A stretch of DNA of 64,000 nt from Nematopogon swammerdamellus (lineage: Eukaryota > Arthropoda > Insecta > Lepidoptera > Adelidae), in the NCBI GenBank assembly GCA_946902875.1, contig OX336348.1, forward strand, positions 14,037,741-14,101,740, in the 5' to 3' direction. Both the position numbers and the translations under genes were made by a program. Shown piece by piece: positions 10,411-22,015 of this stretch (within the stretch, counting starts at the first letter, position 1; every line of letters starts with the position of its first letter). A model generated the notes under the pieces. It saw only the letters and a list, made by a program, of their open reading frames with translations, was not told the origin of the DNA and made no database searches.

Positions 10411-11221
10411 AAAATATTTTTTGACAACTTGTTTTTTTATTCTTCTTCTATATTTTTTGTGGATAAGATTAAATGGCCTCGTACGTATGTTGTTCGGCGT
10501 TTTAGGGGGAGAGTTCTTTACTTAAGGATTATAGGATATGTAAAGTGTAGTGATCAAAATTAGGTTATAAACATTCGGTAAAAAACGTAGACTATGTTTT
10601 GTTTTTCCTGGAGTTAAAAGAAATGGCCGTGATTCTAAATATGTGAATACTCACTAGTTTCACATCGTTTCGTGGGTAATTTCATTTGACTTTAAGTGCC
10701 AAAAGAGTTTATTGCCTCTTTCTACAGCACAGCCGTTTATTGATCTAGCTTTACTAAATAATTGAATTAGGTATGTCAAGAATGCTGTAAATGAAACCAA
10801 CACCATTTGCTTGTACAGTGAAAGTACAATGGAACAAATGCGCAAAGACTACAAATATATGCATCAGATGGGTGGCGAGTTAATGATAATTGTTTTTGGT
10901 TGGGGATCTGGTGAGTAGGTAGCCGTGATAATATTGTCCATCACGAAAGAATTACGATCCTTCCTTACCAGAGAATATAATATAACAACTGCGCTGTGTA
11001 CGCTGCGCGACGTATAGTATACGATCAAATTCTTTGATTACGTTAACGATTATCTTGTCTGTCACAGAGCACTGAGCTGAGAAAAGAAATGAAGCAATAA
11101 ATGAAGTACAAACAGTGTTGCCAACTCTTTTCTAGCTCGCCCACCAGATGCGCCAGTCGAAACCACCAGAATTTCCCCAGATTTTCAGAAATACTCAAAA
11201 ATAAAAAATTATAATAAAAAT

Positions 11222-11290
11222 CGAACCCTGGAGTTGAAGGCGGTCGATTATTTTTGCTTGCTTTAGCACCGCCTTCAACTCTAGGGTTCG
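11222..11290. repeat. Short inverted repeat, 23-base arms
   Basis: CGAACCCTGGAGTTGAAGGC at 11222 faces its reverse complement at 11268-11290 with one mismatch and a 23-base loop. It is most likely the ends of a tiny foldback element. It is not followed by a simple U-run terminator context that would matter in a eukaryote. Confidence 0.6.
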
Positions 11291-11392
11291 TTTTTTTTTA
11301 TTTCATAAATTTTTTAAGGCTGTTTTTATATTTTTTTAAATAGTTTTTTATTTCACAGTTTTTCTTAGTATTTTATTGGTATTAATGTACTC

Positions 11393-11429
11393 GGCGGAAT
11401 CGCTCGGCCTTCGGCCTCGCGATTCCGCC
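11393..11429. repeat. Perfect hairpin around CTCGGCCTTCGGCCTCG
   Basis: Arms GGCGGAATCG (11393-11402) and CGATTCCGCC (11420-11429) enclose the 17-base word CTCGGCCTTCGGCCTCG. The same word is the core of the Helitron-associated tandem arrays at 36.6-38.0 kb and 58.9-60.0 kb. It lies inside an unrecognised minus-strand frame (11827-11348) that is otherwise unsupported. Confidence 0.6.
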
Positions 11430-12983
11430 TCGCTTTCCAATCCGATCTTGACCAAATTTAAATGGGACCAAAAGGGAGGCATAGGCTTTAAAAAAAAAAA
11501 ATTATAATAATTCAAAATCGCTTCACCCAGTCGAAAGTTCTGAGGTAACAAACATTCCGGTTTTTGAGGCTGTGTCTGGTCTTCAGAATAATGAAAAACC
11601 AGACAAACGTCCTTTTCAGGATCTTCAAATAAAAGAGTAGGTACGATCATTTCCAAACAGATCAATTTAGTATACTTAATAATTATTATCACTGCAATCA
11701 CAGGACAGATGGTTGCATACAAAATAATATTACTAAAATAACAATTGAGATTAGTCTTCTTCTGAAGAAGAAAGCGTCTCAGCTTCTTCGCATGGAATGG
11801 GTGCAGCATAAACAGATTTGGTTCCAATTTTGTTTAACAGATCCTTGGGGAAAGTGTAGGTACGTGTTGCACACTTCATCGATTTAAACACTAAATTTTT
11901 TGCACAACCACTAAACAAATCTGATCAAACCACCATACTCAGCACTAGACCGTAGATCGCAAATTTGGCCACTAGACGGGATTCCAAACCACCAGATCTA
12001 GTGGCGGTAGCACTAAGTTTTTATTTCTAATAACTAAATAATTAAAACCTAACTATGTATAATATTGACAAAATAAACCTAATAAATAAATAAAAAAAAA
12101 ACAAAAAAAAATTAAAAAAAAAAAATAAATACTAACATTACTAAGTTGGCAACACTGAGTACAAACCCCTTCTAATATATATTTACCTAAGTTGTTTTTT
12201 TTATATTAATTTTTTTTTAATTTTTTTTTTTTCGTCTCCTGCCCGAAACAGGCAAAACTCAGTAGAGTATACAGCCAACTGTTGTAGCTTTTAACGTCTG
12301 TTGTATAAATTCTCGCAACTCACAGACTATAGAGGGATACTAGGGTTTTTTTTTTTTTTTTTTTAACATTTATTTAAAGGGTTTGTTTCATTAAGGCGGT
12401 GACAAACGCCAAATACGCAAAACATGCAAAAAGTGCGACAAAGAAGGTCCAAAACTGACCAATTGACACACATTCAGAAAATTAAAAAAATACCAACCTA
12501 TATTTTGGTTCCTTACCAACAAAGTGCATTGCTGGTTTTTTTAATAATGAGTAAAAGTAAGTAATAAACATAAAATTAAAAATATATAAAAAAAGCATGA
12601 ATTTTTGAAAATCTGAGTATGTGTGTATTATTACAATTTTACAATACCACCGATTCAAAGGTCACAAAGCTCTGAGAAAACTCTATTCAATTTTTTTTAT
12701 TATTTTATCCACGAAAGAAGATAAAAATAAAAAACAAAAAACGCCTACATGAAATTATTGACGTAATTCTTCAGTCGGAAGGGTAAAATTATTGCCTTCG
12801 TCAATTTAGCAGGCACTTCAATACTAGATACAATTTTAGTTCCGGGCTCGCTTGCTCGCTCCTGCCCTGCTGCGCCCGCGTGTCGGTCGTCATTTCTGTC
12901 TTCTGTGTTTGGATCGAATGGAAAAAAGATAGGTAGGTTAGGTATATTTGTACCGTGTGGGATGGTAATTTAAAATAATAGCC
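11430..12983. other. AT-rich intergenic DNA
   Basis: Long A and T runs (12100-12240 and 12345-12365) and no convincing gene. A minus-strand frame at 11827-11348 has no motif, splice context or codon character that would support it. Confidence 0.4.
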
Positions 12984-13325
12984 CCACTGCATCTCTCCCC
13001 GTGCATGTCGTAAAAGGCGACTGAGGGATTTTTTTATGTAAACTGACACAGTTTGCTATATCACCTATAACATCCGTGATGTCAGCCCATAACACCGGGT
13101 GAACTTAGGTGCCATGTCAGTGCTTCCCTTTGGTCGTGCCGGCTACACTAAACTGGACGGAAAATACAAACTATTTCGGGATATGACTCCCTTCTTTTTT
13201 TCCGTCCAGTTCAGTGAAGCCGGTACGACCGAAGAAAAGCACTGACATAGCACCTACTTCACCAGTTGTTACGAGCTGACATCTCGGATGTTGTATTGTA
13301 GGTGATGTTGCCACCGTGTCATTTT
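12984..13325. mobile_element. SINE-B copy carrying a reversed SINE insertion
   Basis: The plus-strand SINE runs from AGCCCCACTGCATC at 12984 to GACTGAGGGAT near 13029, and again from GGGATATGACTCCC near 13180 to about 13325. Between them lies a minus-strand copy of the shared SINE 3' body, truncated at its 5' side. GGGAT occurs at both edges, consistent with a short target duplication. Both copies are diverged. Confidence 0.6.
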
Positions 13326-13539
13326 CCGTACCAGTATACAGTACGACCGTATCAGTAATATCTCTCTTCTGTGGTATCTATCAGTATACGCTCCGGTACA
13401 CTTGACGGGGCGTTATACGCATGGCTTTCGTTGGTATAACCACAGAATAACTAATAGGTACTGTGGTATAACGCTGTCTGCGCTTGAGATGCAAGGACTA
13501 TAGAACCGTGCCTAAATAAAAGTAGCCTAGCAACAGCGG

Positions 13540-13770
13540 CGCGCTGCGGAGCGGGGGCGGCGGCGGCGGCGGCACTGTGGTGGCGCGGAGCGGAGACGAC
13601 GCGGCGGCGCGGCGCGGAGGAGCGGCGCGGCGGCGCGGCGCGGAGGAGCGGCTTGTTATTGCTTGCTTGCATGCGTGAGTGGCACGCTGCTACTGAGTTA
13701 CCGCACCGCACCGCACCCCACCGCACCGTGCCATGCTGCCGCCCCGCGCGCCGCGCGCGCCGGCCGGTAC
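13540..13770. repeat. GC-rich low-complexity block
   Basis: A (CGG)n-like run, then two tandem copies of a roughly 20-base GCGGCGCGGCGCGGAGGAGC unit, then CCGCAC repeats. Composition is far above the AT-rich surroundings and resembles the GC islands at 4690-4985, 28590-28660 and 57850-57900. No gene or promoter could be tied to it. Confidence 0.45.
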
Positions 13771-14043
13771 CTATGTTGCTATGATATTTGCCATACATAC
13801 CTAAATGCCTATCTACCTATTACCTACCTACCTATTTTTATTTTAGTTTTCATCGATAGTCTATTTAGAGGTTTATAAAAAGTGGTAAGTACATGAACTA
13901 AAATAATTTGGAAGAAATTACAATAAAATGTTATTTAGGTAAAATAATAAAAAATAAAAAATTAGAATCACGCATCAGTTACATAAGCCACAATCATTTT
14001 AATAATTAAAATAATAAAAAAGCAAAAAAAAAAAAACATACGA

Positions 14044-14112
14044 AAGTGGGATTCGAACCCCGAACCATCAACTCTTTAGGCTGATAGCGACAAACTACGC
14101 TAAATGTGACTT
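14044..14112 (-). mobile_element. tRNA-like SINE head, diverged
   Basis: Read on the minus strand, GGGTTCGAATCCC is a perfect pol III B box, preceded about 40 bases earlier by TAGCGTAGTTTG, a weak A box. No acceptor-stem pairing or anticodon arm supports a functional tRNA, so a SINE remnant is the best reading. Confidence 0.4.
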
Positions 14113-14280
14113 GAACGTGCGAAGCGAAATTAGCAGTCGCATGGTACATTATGTAGAATTCCCGAATGCTCAAGGTCGTTGGCGTTTGTCACGGCCTTAA
14201 ATGAAAATGCCAACCCTCTTCATACAACAACAAACATAACACACTATAATAATAGACAACAACTTAAAAACTAACCAAAC

Positions 14281-14550
14281 TAATTCGAGCGAGCAGCTCT
14301 TTCTTTCATAATAACATTATACATTATAAACAACTTCGCAGCACCCTCGGATGCTGGATGAGCCAATTTATCTATATATGGACCTAAACAGAATCGCCCA
14401 TAATTCAAATGTTTCCTAACTAAATTTCCCCTTGCACATTCGGTCAAAATATGATATACATCTTCAGGAACTCCGCATAGATCACAATTTGGAGATGATA
14501 CCTTTTTCAAAAAACCATATTTATTTAAAGGAATGTGACCAGCAGGCCTA
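14281..14550 (-). pseudogene. LINE ORF2 C-terminus, part 2 (after the insertion)
   Basis: The minus-strand frame reads G-H-I-P-L-N-K-Y-G-F-L, then C-D-L-C-G-V-P-E-D-V-Y-H-I-L-T-E-C. This is the CCHC-like C-terminal domain of an I- or jockey-type ORF2, ending at the stop at 14280. The matching upstream part lies at 23340-23105 and ends RLVVAFRLRSG. The two join in frame once the DNA between them is removed. Confidence 0.7.
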
Positions 14551-15287
14551 TTCTGCATGTCAAATGACAATTCCCAGTTGACGGTATATTCCCAGTTGCA
14601 TGCCAGTTTTCGGAAAACATTCGTATTCTGCACGCAAAACTGGCGATGAACGTATGACGCCGCGCCGTTAGCTGGATGACTACTGGGAAATCTATAATCT
14701 TTGCGCGCCGTTATCGTGAATATATATAGTTTTATCTCGCTCGGTTATTCGAAGGAAAAAGGGATGTATTGTGAGAAATGCATAAGTCTATCACAAACAC
14801 GCCAAGATCATGGAGCATGTGCAACACTGCGCTGCAGCTAAGTAGTATTATATTCTTTGGCTGCAGCTGTCAAGTTTAAAATAAAGGACTGGTGTTTTAT
14901 CTTTTTGTTATTATTATAAATTTGCAACATAGTCTGAATATTTCACGTGATATCCATAATATTAGATAAAATCTGTGTGTGGAAGTGTTATATTCTATAT
15001 CCAGCGAGCCAAATTCAAGAAATCCTACTATAAAAAAAGTTACCTTTAAAAAATGCGATACGTATTCGCTCCAAGAAATCCATGTCACCGGTGAGCCAAG
15101 AGTGAAGAAAATACATTCCGCGATACGCTCACGACTACTGCAACATACCTATGACAAGGAAGTAGCGGAATACTGCAAGTTTTGATGTTATCAGCTGAGA
15201 CATACATAACCTACAACGGACATACATTTGGAGGGTTCTCTGGACTAAGGCGCTTGCAGAAGTAAATAGGCTGAGCCGGAACTGTCT

Positions 15288-15400
15288 TCGAACATTAAAC
15301 AATTAGATGATAATAATTTTAAACGACGGATTAAAATAATGTTATTTGAAAAGAGTCATTTTATTACACTGTTAAGGATGCATTAACTGACCGTAATTTT
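15288..15400 (+). pseudogene. LINE ORF2 C-terminal scrap
   Basis: It encodes NIKQLDDNNFKRRIKIM and ends at the same stop as the longer copy at 20437-20531. The 3' untranslated part continues to 15545 and, beyond the inserted element, from 16000 to about 16205. Confidence 0.6.
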
Positions 15401-15549
15401 ATCTAAGAGTTTGACTACTGTTTTCCCCACTAAATTTTTTTTTACAATTGGATACACTTTGTATCATTAGATTTTTAATGTGACTTATTACATTTCTTTG
15501 TAATAAACGTAAACTACTTGTTTTTTATTTGACATGATAACATGATATA

Positions 15550-15999
15550 CAGGGTGTTAAAACGGCGAGTACATTAATTTCGCCAGCGCAATCTTTGTGT
15601 TTTTCTTAGACAAAAAAGCAAGTAAAGTTTTTCTCTAAAGTGTCTAGTTTTCGAGATATGAATTTTTGAAATGTATGTTTTCGTCTAGTGTAGTTTAACG
15701 CGTTGTTGCCGCTCCGCACCCTCCGCCTGCCGACCTCCAGTCCTCCACTCACAAAGCTAACGCCCACCCCTCCCGCCAACACCTCCGTCCGAGGAGCTCA
15801 CGTCTCACCCGCTCTTCCCCCCTCCGCGCCGCCCTGTTGTCATTAGATCATTTTTACACTAAAATATTCAATTAGTTTGTATGAAAACTGTAACTTTTTA
15901 TTTAGAGGGAATTCAGAAAAAAGTTATTTGACTTTTTTGTTACTCTTGATCCCAATAATCATTTCCTAAATTTAATGTACTCGCCGTTTTTACACCCTG
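15550..15999. mobile_element. 450-bp inverted-repeat element with an empty-site partner
   Basis: Its ends CAGGGTGTTAAAACGGCGAG and the reversed right end CAGGGTGTAAAAACGGCGAG are followed by a shared TACATTAA, giving near-perfect terminal repeats of about 28 bases. Unit B carries the same flanks uninterrupted near 20685 (GTGATATATGAAGTATC). The duplicated target is AT-rich (TATA or AT; the exact cut is ambiguous). It shares an internal TAGTTTTCGAGATATGAA with the element at 4532-5800. No protein is encoded. Confidence 0.8.
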
Positions 16000-16215
16000 T
16001 ATATGAAGTATCAAAATTGACGTTGGCACTATACACCAGATACCTATAGGTAATTTAAAGCAGTGTGCTCATATTCTTGAGTATTCATGTTTATGCTGTA
16101 AATATCAATGTTCTTGTGAGCGGTAAGTAGTATGGGTTAATTATTGGAAATTACTTTAATATAATACTTATAAGGTACTAACAAAACATTGTAACTTGCG
16201 AAGTTTGTTTGTCAG

Positions 16216-16601
16216 TTTTTTTTTTATGGAGACTGACACGGTTGGCTACATCACCTACAACATCCGTGATGTCAGCCCATAACACCGGGTGAACTAGGTG
16301 CCATGTCAGTGCTTCCCTTCATTTCATGTCGGCTACACTGAACTAGACGGAAAATGCGAACTATTTAAATAACCGTTTCGACCGACGTTTCGTTCAGTGC
16401 GGTGGTACTTACCCGGCCGGGATAAACCCTACCACCTAGTAAGGTAAGAAGAGAAGGGACCTACAGTTTAATGTGGAATCCGAACCACGGTCAGCCTCCA
16501 ACGGTCGAGCGGTCACCCATCCAAATACTGACTGCCCCCAGCGTTGCTTAAAATCAATAGCAACAGTCTACTGTCTGCACCACTGAGCTGTCGAAGCTGA
16601 C
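16216..16601 (-). mobile_element. SINE-A (tRNA/5S-like head), unit A copy
   Basis: Minus-strand SINE of about 385 bases. The head has TAGCTCAGTGG-like promoter A-box sequence (here diverged: CAGCTCAGTGG), then a 5S rRNA-like stretch around TATTTGGATGGGTGACCG, then GGTTCGGATTCC as a B-box-like site, the shared central domain with GGTGGTAGGG and GGTACCACCG, a conserved 3' body, and a poly-A tail (poly-T at the left). The same copy is present in unit B at 21244-21628. Confidence 0.65.
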
Positions 16602-16732
16602 AATAGTAGCCTTGTAGTAATTTGTTGTAAAATAGATTCATTTGTTTTAGTTTTAAATAATACTTTTTTTTTATTTCATTCATTTACCTTAATACCTTTA
16701 TTACCTTATACTACTTACCTAAACTTATTTAT

Positions 16733-16979
16733 CTAGTAAGGTAAGAAGGGAGGGGAACTACAGTTTAACGTGGAATCCGAACCACGGTCAGCCTCCAACG
16801 GTCGAGCGGTCACCCGCCAAGGACTGACCGCACTCAGCATTGCTTAACAACAGTCGACTGACCGCACCTTGAGCTACCGAGGCTGACGAGTTTCCTTATC
16901 CCTTAGTCGACTTTTACGACATGCGACGGGGAGAGATGCAGTGGGGCTATTATTTTTAAGTACCGGCCCCACACGGTAG
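16733..16979 (-). mobile_element. SINE-A head joined to SINE-B head
   Basis: 16733-16887 is a SINE-A head (tRNA-like and 5S-like parts and the start of the central domain) without the 3' body. 16888-16979 is a SINE-B head (GTCGTAAAAG block and GTGGGGCCGG end). This suggests one SINE inserted in another or a template switch. The counterpart in unit B is 21767-22015. Confidence 0.5.
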
Positions 16980-17210
16980 AACACACGGTTGTTGTCTTGC
17001 TTGTCATTATTTTGGTCGGTTCGTCAAAGAGTTTGCGATTTGCAATGGATTTTGTAATGGAACTGCCGTCGCCTCCGCCGTCCACGGGAAGGCGAGGCTC
17101 CAATGCGGAATGCGGCAGCTGGGAAAAGGGTAGGTACCTATGTAAATTTTTTCGTCAGTCTATTCACAAATAAAAATTTCCCGACGTTTATGCATCATTT
17201 GTACCAATTT

Positions 17211-17634
17211 TATTTTTTATTTATTTATTTATAAATTTTTTTGTAATCCGGTATGGGTGGCTGAGTCGGAGGGGCCAAAGCGCATGCTCCGACCAGCCAA
17301 TATCACCTCTGAGAAGATAGGTGCCATACCGGAGACTTCCCTGGATTGCTGGCTATACTGGACTAGAGAACACAACCGAGGCTGCTATGCGGCCATCTTA
17401 CATCCAGTACGGTGGTACCAACCCAGTCGGCTACAATTTGAGCCTACCACTTAGTAAGGGGCAAGGGAAGGGACCTACAGTTTTACACCGGTTCCGAACG
17501 GTGAAGCAGCAGGTGTAGTATGCACGTAAATTTTTTTTTCGTTAGAAAAAACTCATAGGTACACGCCGACCAGATTCGAACCGAGGACCTCTCGCATGAG
17601 GAGCCGATGCCCAAACCACTCGGCCACCCGCCGC
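17211..17634 (-). mobile_element. SINE-C with perfect pol III A and B boxes
   Basis: Minus-strand SINE. The head GGCGGGTGGCCGAGTGG carries the A-box consensus TGGCCGAGTGG, and GGTTCGAATCC at about 17575-17585 is a perfect B box, as in serine or leucine tRNA. The central part shares ACTGTAGGTCCCTTC and GTTGGTACCACCG with SINE-A. The 3' end has its own body (CATACCGGATTACAAA) and an (ATAA)n tail. The tRNA head makes it a SINE and not a working tRNA gene. Other copies are at 22236 and 29371. Confidence 0.75.
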
Positions 17635-19624
17635 TTATAAACAGAAACAGAATATCGACAGAAATCCTTTTTCTATACAGGTAGTCCTATACAGTCACTT
17701 GCCACATTATTTATAAAATAAAAATCATCCGTTTTTCTGATCTCGACGAAATATAAGTTAATCTGACGAAATTGTATAGGTAGGCAACGACAAAAGTTAC
17801 CCTTAAAGTAGCTGATGAATCTCAGGCGAAATCTCCTGAGAACTCTCAGTGACAGTTGTCAAAAGTGTTTCAAGAATACGAAATGTTTGGCATCCCATTC
17901 AAAGTAACGGCGTACTACGTGGCTAAATGTCAAATGCCATGACAGCCAGGCCCAGACTGCGTTCCGCGGATTTCGAGAATACGAATGTTGTGCCAGGCAG
18001 GAAAATCGTCAGTTTAGCGTGTAATTTCGCCTGAGAAGCGCCTGAGCGGAGTTGCTGAATACACCTCCTGTAGGCCTATTCTGCATGTCAAATGACAATT
18101 CCCAGTTGACGGTATATTCCCAGTTGCATGCCAGTTTTCGCAAAACATTCGTATTCTGCACGCAAAACTGGCGATGAACGTATGATGCCGTTAGCTGGAT
18201 GACTACTGGGAAATCTATAATCTTTGCGCGCCGTTATCGTGAATATATATAGTTTCATCTCGCTCGGTTATTCGAAGGAAAAAGGGATGTATTGTGAGAA
18301 ATGCATGAGTATCACAAACACGCCAAGATTATGGAGCATGTGCAACACTGCGCTGCAGATATGTAATATTGTATTCTTTGGCTGCAGCTGTCAAGTTTAA
18401 ACTATAGGACTGGTGTTTTATCATAATATAAATTTGCAACATAGACTGAATATTTCAAGTAATATCCATCCATAATATTAGATAAAATCTGTGTGTGGAA
18501 GTGTTATATTCTATATCCAGCGAGCCAAATTCAAGAAATACTACCATAAAAAAAGTGACCTTTAAAAAATGCGATACGTATTCGCTCCAAGAAATCAATG
18601 TTACCGGTGAGCCAAGAGTGAAGAAAATACATTCCGCGATACGCTCACGGCTACTGCAACATACCTATGACAAGGAAGTAGCGGAATACTGCAAGTTTTG
18701 ATGTTATCAGCTGAGACATACATAACCTACAACGGACATACATTTGGAGGGTTCTATGGACTAAGGCGCTTGCAGAAGTAAATAGGCTGAGCCGGAAGTG
18801 TTCTTCGACTAGATGGCGTGAGTAACGTGATATTTATTTATAATATAACACGACCCATACCCAATCTTCATTACATAACCTAACTTTTATAGATATACTT
18901 ATTGTACTTCGGCACCATTGAGCTATACGTTGTACCATTGAGCTATACAACGTACATACATCTCAATGTTCGGCACAGATTGGCTCGAACTTGCTAGGGG
19001 CATATCGCGGTACCTCCGAGCACCGCAGGCGATTAGCCCACGACCCGAGGGGCAGTAGCTAGATTTTAGAGTCCTTCACTCCTGTTGCAGTACAGCTATA
19101 TACCTGCCGGTAGATCTACGGGACAAAGAGCCGATCGCAAAGCCAAATAATATATGCATGATTAGCTAGTTAATTTAGTCTACACACTCTTATATATTCA
19201 TACACTGTTAGGTATATTATGTTTCACTGTTAAAATTGTTATATTATTATTACAGTACATTAGAAAATTAGGTATAACATTGACTATAAGTATAGATATA
19301 TAAGTACATACTTAGTGGAATATTAACTGTAAAAATAGAGCACACATAGCGGTACGTGTCACAGGATATTGTTGTTTATTATACACTTATATACACATAC
19401 ATATAGACACTTGTATTTGTACGTATTAACCATAGAATTATTGTTGTTAATTATATGTGACACTTGTATTTGCATGTGCTGACTATACCTAAGAATTCTA
19501 AAAGGATAGGTAGTACTACATAAATTATATATATATATAAACATAGTGACTACTACTGACATACTTGTCGTGTTACTTATTCTGGTTTCTGCTAACCGAG
19601 TTGACCTTTTTTTTTTTCATGCGC

Positions 19625-20040
19625 ACACGGAGCGGCGCACGGGCTGCAATGGTCAGCGAGAGCGACGGGCACCTGCAGCAGACGGAGGAGCTGCGCGAGC
19701 TGAACGGGCGCCTCCTCACCGAGCAGGACGACAACTCGGCCGCGTTTGAGAACGTCTTGGCAGACAACGCTCGGCTCCAAGCGGTGCTCGTCAAGAAGGA
19801 GAGGTGCCTCGCGGAGCTCCAGGAGAGTGAGGAGAAGTGCATGGACATGATCTACTGGTATGAGAATAACCAGGAGTTTGAGAAAGTCTGGACTCCAACA
19901 ACGCACTGCACAAGGAGTTGCTGGAGACGCGGAGCAATAAGGACAGCAGCTGCTCGTCCTCCTACGACGGGGCGGTGGAGTAACTGCGCGACGTGAGGGA
20001 CCGGCTGACCATTGAGAGGAAGCAGAATGTCGCGCTGCGG
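19625..20040 (+). pseudogene. Coiled-coil coding fragment, unrecognised source
   Basis: A GC-rich island in AT-rich surroundings encodes a heptad-like, highly charged helix (LQQTEELRELNGRLL, LADNARLQAVLVKKERCLAEL, with further E/K/L heptads). After residue 109 of the frame a one-base shift is needed (near 19888), and an in-frame TAA at 19979-19981 breaks the continuing helix (LRDVRDRLTIERKQNVALR). Composition, frame damage and position right before a LINE fragment suggest a captured or retrocopied piece of a host coiled-coil gene. The source is unknown to me. Confidence 0.5.
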
Positions 20041-20059
20041 ATAGTTTTATCATTTATTT

Positions 20060-20531
20060 ATCAAGACGGTTTATCATGCCTATTTTGAGAGCATCATGTC
20101 ATATGGCATTATGTTTTGGGGAAATGCAGCAGATTCAAATAGAATATTTTTATTACAGAAGAGGGCCTTGCGGTACATGTTAAATATGAAAACTAGAGAT
20201 ACTTATAGGACAGCGTTCGGCGAGATAGGAATCATGCATGACTTTACCAAGTGCATATGTTTACCAGAACATATGCTATGCCAGAAAATACATTCATGAT
20301 TGCTCTCTTAATTCCGACAATCATAACTATGATACACGGTGTAAGAATAATGTACAACTAATAAGACATAGATTAGCTAAAACGTCAAAAAGCTTTATTT
20401 TTAATAGTGTTAGATTTTATAATAAACTGTATTCTAACATTAAACAATTAGATGATAATAATTTTAAACGACGGATTAAAATAATGTTAATTGAAAAGAG
20501 TTATTTTATTACACTATTAAGGATGCATTAA
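20060..20531 (+). pseudogene. CR1/Daphne-like LINE ORF2 C-terminus
   Basis: Two overlapping frames read AYFESIMSYGIMFWGNAADS, RIFLLQKRALRYML, and, after a shift near 20265, NHNYDTRCKNN and FNSVRFYNKL up to the stop at 20531. This is the typical end of CR1- or Daphne-type LINEs, beyond the reverse transcriptase domain. It is 5' truncated and frameshifted. Confidence 0.6.
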
Positions 20532-21243
20532 CTGACCGTAATTTTATCTAAGAGTTTGACTACTGTTTTCCCCACTTACAAATTTTGACAATTGGATACA
20601 CTTTGTATCATTAGATTTTTAATATGACTTATTACATTTCTTTGTAATAAATGTAAACTACTTGTTTTTATTTGACGTGATATATGAAGTATCAAAATTG
20701 ACGTTGGTACTATACACCAGATACCTATAGGTAATTTAAATAGGCAGTGTGCTCATATTCTTGAGTATTCATGTTTATGCTGTAAATATCAATGTTCTTG
20801 TGAGCGGTAGTATGGGTTAATTATTGGAAATTACTTTAATATAATACTTATTTACTAACAAAACATTGTGACTTGCGAAGTTTATTTGTCAGTTCTTCTT
20901 CGCATTGAATTTATTTAGAACTGGCGGAATTTTCGACATGACCAAGCGTTGGTTACCTACCTATGGATGAAATTATACAATAAACAATAAGTATTGCCAG
21001 CCTAACGTTTTTAAGGCGCTTTCTAGAATTTTGCATTCGCACGGCTGTATTGATAATATTTTAAAAAATATAATCGATACATTTTGTAGGTAGACGACGA
21101 AACATCTTATTAATTAATTACTTATAAATTAGATGTTAATTTATGTTTTTCTCGGATACATTAAAAAAAAGGTTATAAAATTTTTGACAAAATTTTGATA
21201 AACAAGGTGGCAACACAAATCATTGTCGTCGTAGCCAACCTTT

Positions 21244-21628
21244 GTTTTTTTTTATGGAAACTGACGGTTGGCTACCTCACCTACTAACTCCGTGATGTCA
21301 GCCCATAACACCGGGTGAACTAGGTGCCATGTCAGTGCATCCCTTCATTTCATGTCGGCTACAATGAACTAGACGGAAAACACAAACTATTTACATAGCC
21401 GTTTCGACCGACATTTCATTCAGTGCGGTGGTACCAACCCGGGCAGGTTGAACCCTACCACCTAGTAAGGTAAGAAGGGAAGGGACCTACAGTTTAACGT
21501 GGAATCCGAACCACAGTCAGCCTCCAACGGTCGAGCGGTCACCCATCCAAATACTGACCGCACCCAGCGTTGCTTAACAATCAATAGCAACAGTCAACTG
21601 TCTGCACCACTGAGCTGTCGAAGCTGAC
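21244..21628 (-). mobile_element. SINE-A, unit B copy
   Basis: Same order of parts as the copy at 16216-16601. It retains the 5S-like GTAAGTATTTGGATGGGT-type region and the shared central domain. The left flank is about 350 bases of DNA that unit A lacks. Confidence 0.65.
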
Positions 21629-21766
21629 AATAGTAGCCTTGTAGTAATTTGTTGTAAAATATATTCATTTGTTTTAGTTTTAAATAATACTTTTTTTTTA
21701 TTTCTTCATTCATTTACCTTAATACCTTTATTACCTTATACTACTTACCTAAACTTATTTACCTAG

Positions 21767-22015
21767 TAAGGTAAGAAGGGAGGGGAACTACAGTTTAACG
21801 TGGAATCCGAACCACGGTCAGCCTCCAACGGTCGAGCGGTCACCCGCCAGAGGAGAAACTGACCGCACTCAGCATTGCTTAACAACAGTCGACTGACCGC
21901 ACCATGAGCTACTGAGGCTGACGAATTTCCTTATCCCTTAGTCGACTTTTACGACATGCGACGGGGAGAGATGCAGTGGGGCTATTATTTTTAAGTACCG
22001 GCCCCACACGGTAGA
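21767..22015 (-). mobile_element. SINE-A head joined to SINE-B head, unit B copy
   Basis: The same two-part arrangement as 16733-16979, with a 5-base insertion inside the 5S-like region. Its SINE-B head end (near 21990) provides an uninterrupted version of the site hit by the piggyBac-like element at 6464. Confidence 0.5.

Larger units (their letters stand above)
14551..18070. mobile_element. Composite repeat unit A
   Basis: The first of two tandem composite units inserted in the LINE. It starts AGGCCTATTCTGCATGTC and ends CGGAGTTGCTGAATACACCT. The two ends share an AGGYCTATTC-GCA core as inverted termini. Inside, in order: unique 5' part (14551-15287), a LINE 3' scrap (15288-15545 and 16000-16205) split by a small inverted-repeat element, SINE-A, a second SINE-A head joined to a SINE-B head, SINE-C, and a right terminal segment of about 430 bases. 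Compared with unit B it lacks about 1.6 kb after 15287 and about 350 bases before 16216. Confidence 0.65.

Noticed and set aside
11348..11827. 159-residue minus-strand frame
   Set aside because: No recognisable domain, AT-driven composition, and it runs through a Helitron-type hairpin; no splice or start context supports it.
17555..17634. Possible tRNA-Ser/Leu gene (minus strand), also at 22580 and 29635
   Set aside because: A and B boxes are perfect, but the acceptor arms do not pair and each copy continues into the same SINE body and tail, so these are SINE heads.
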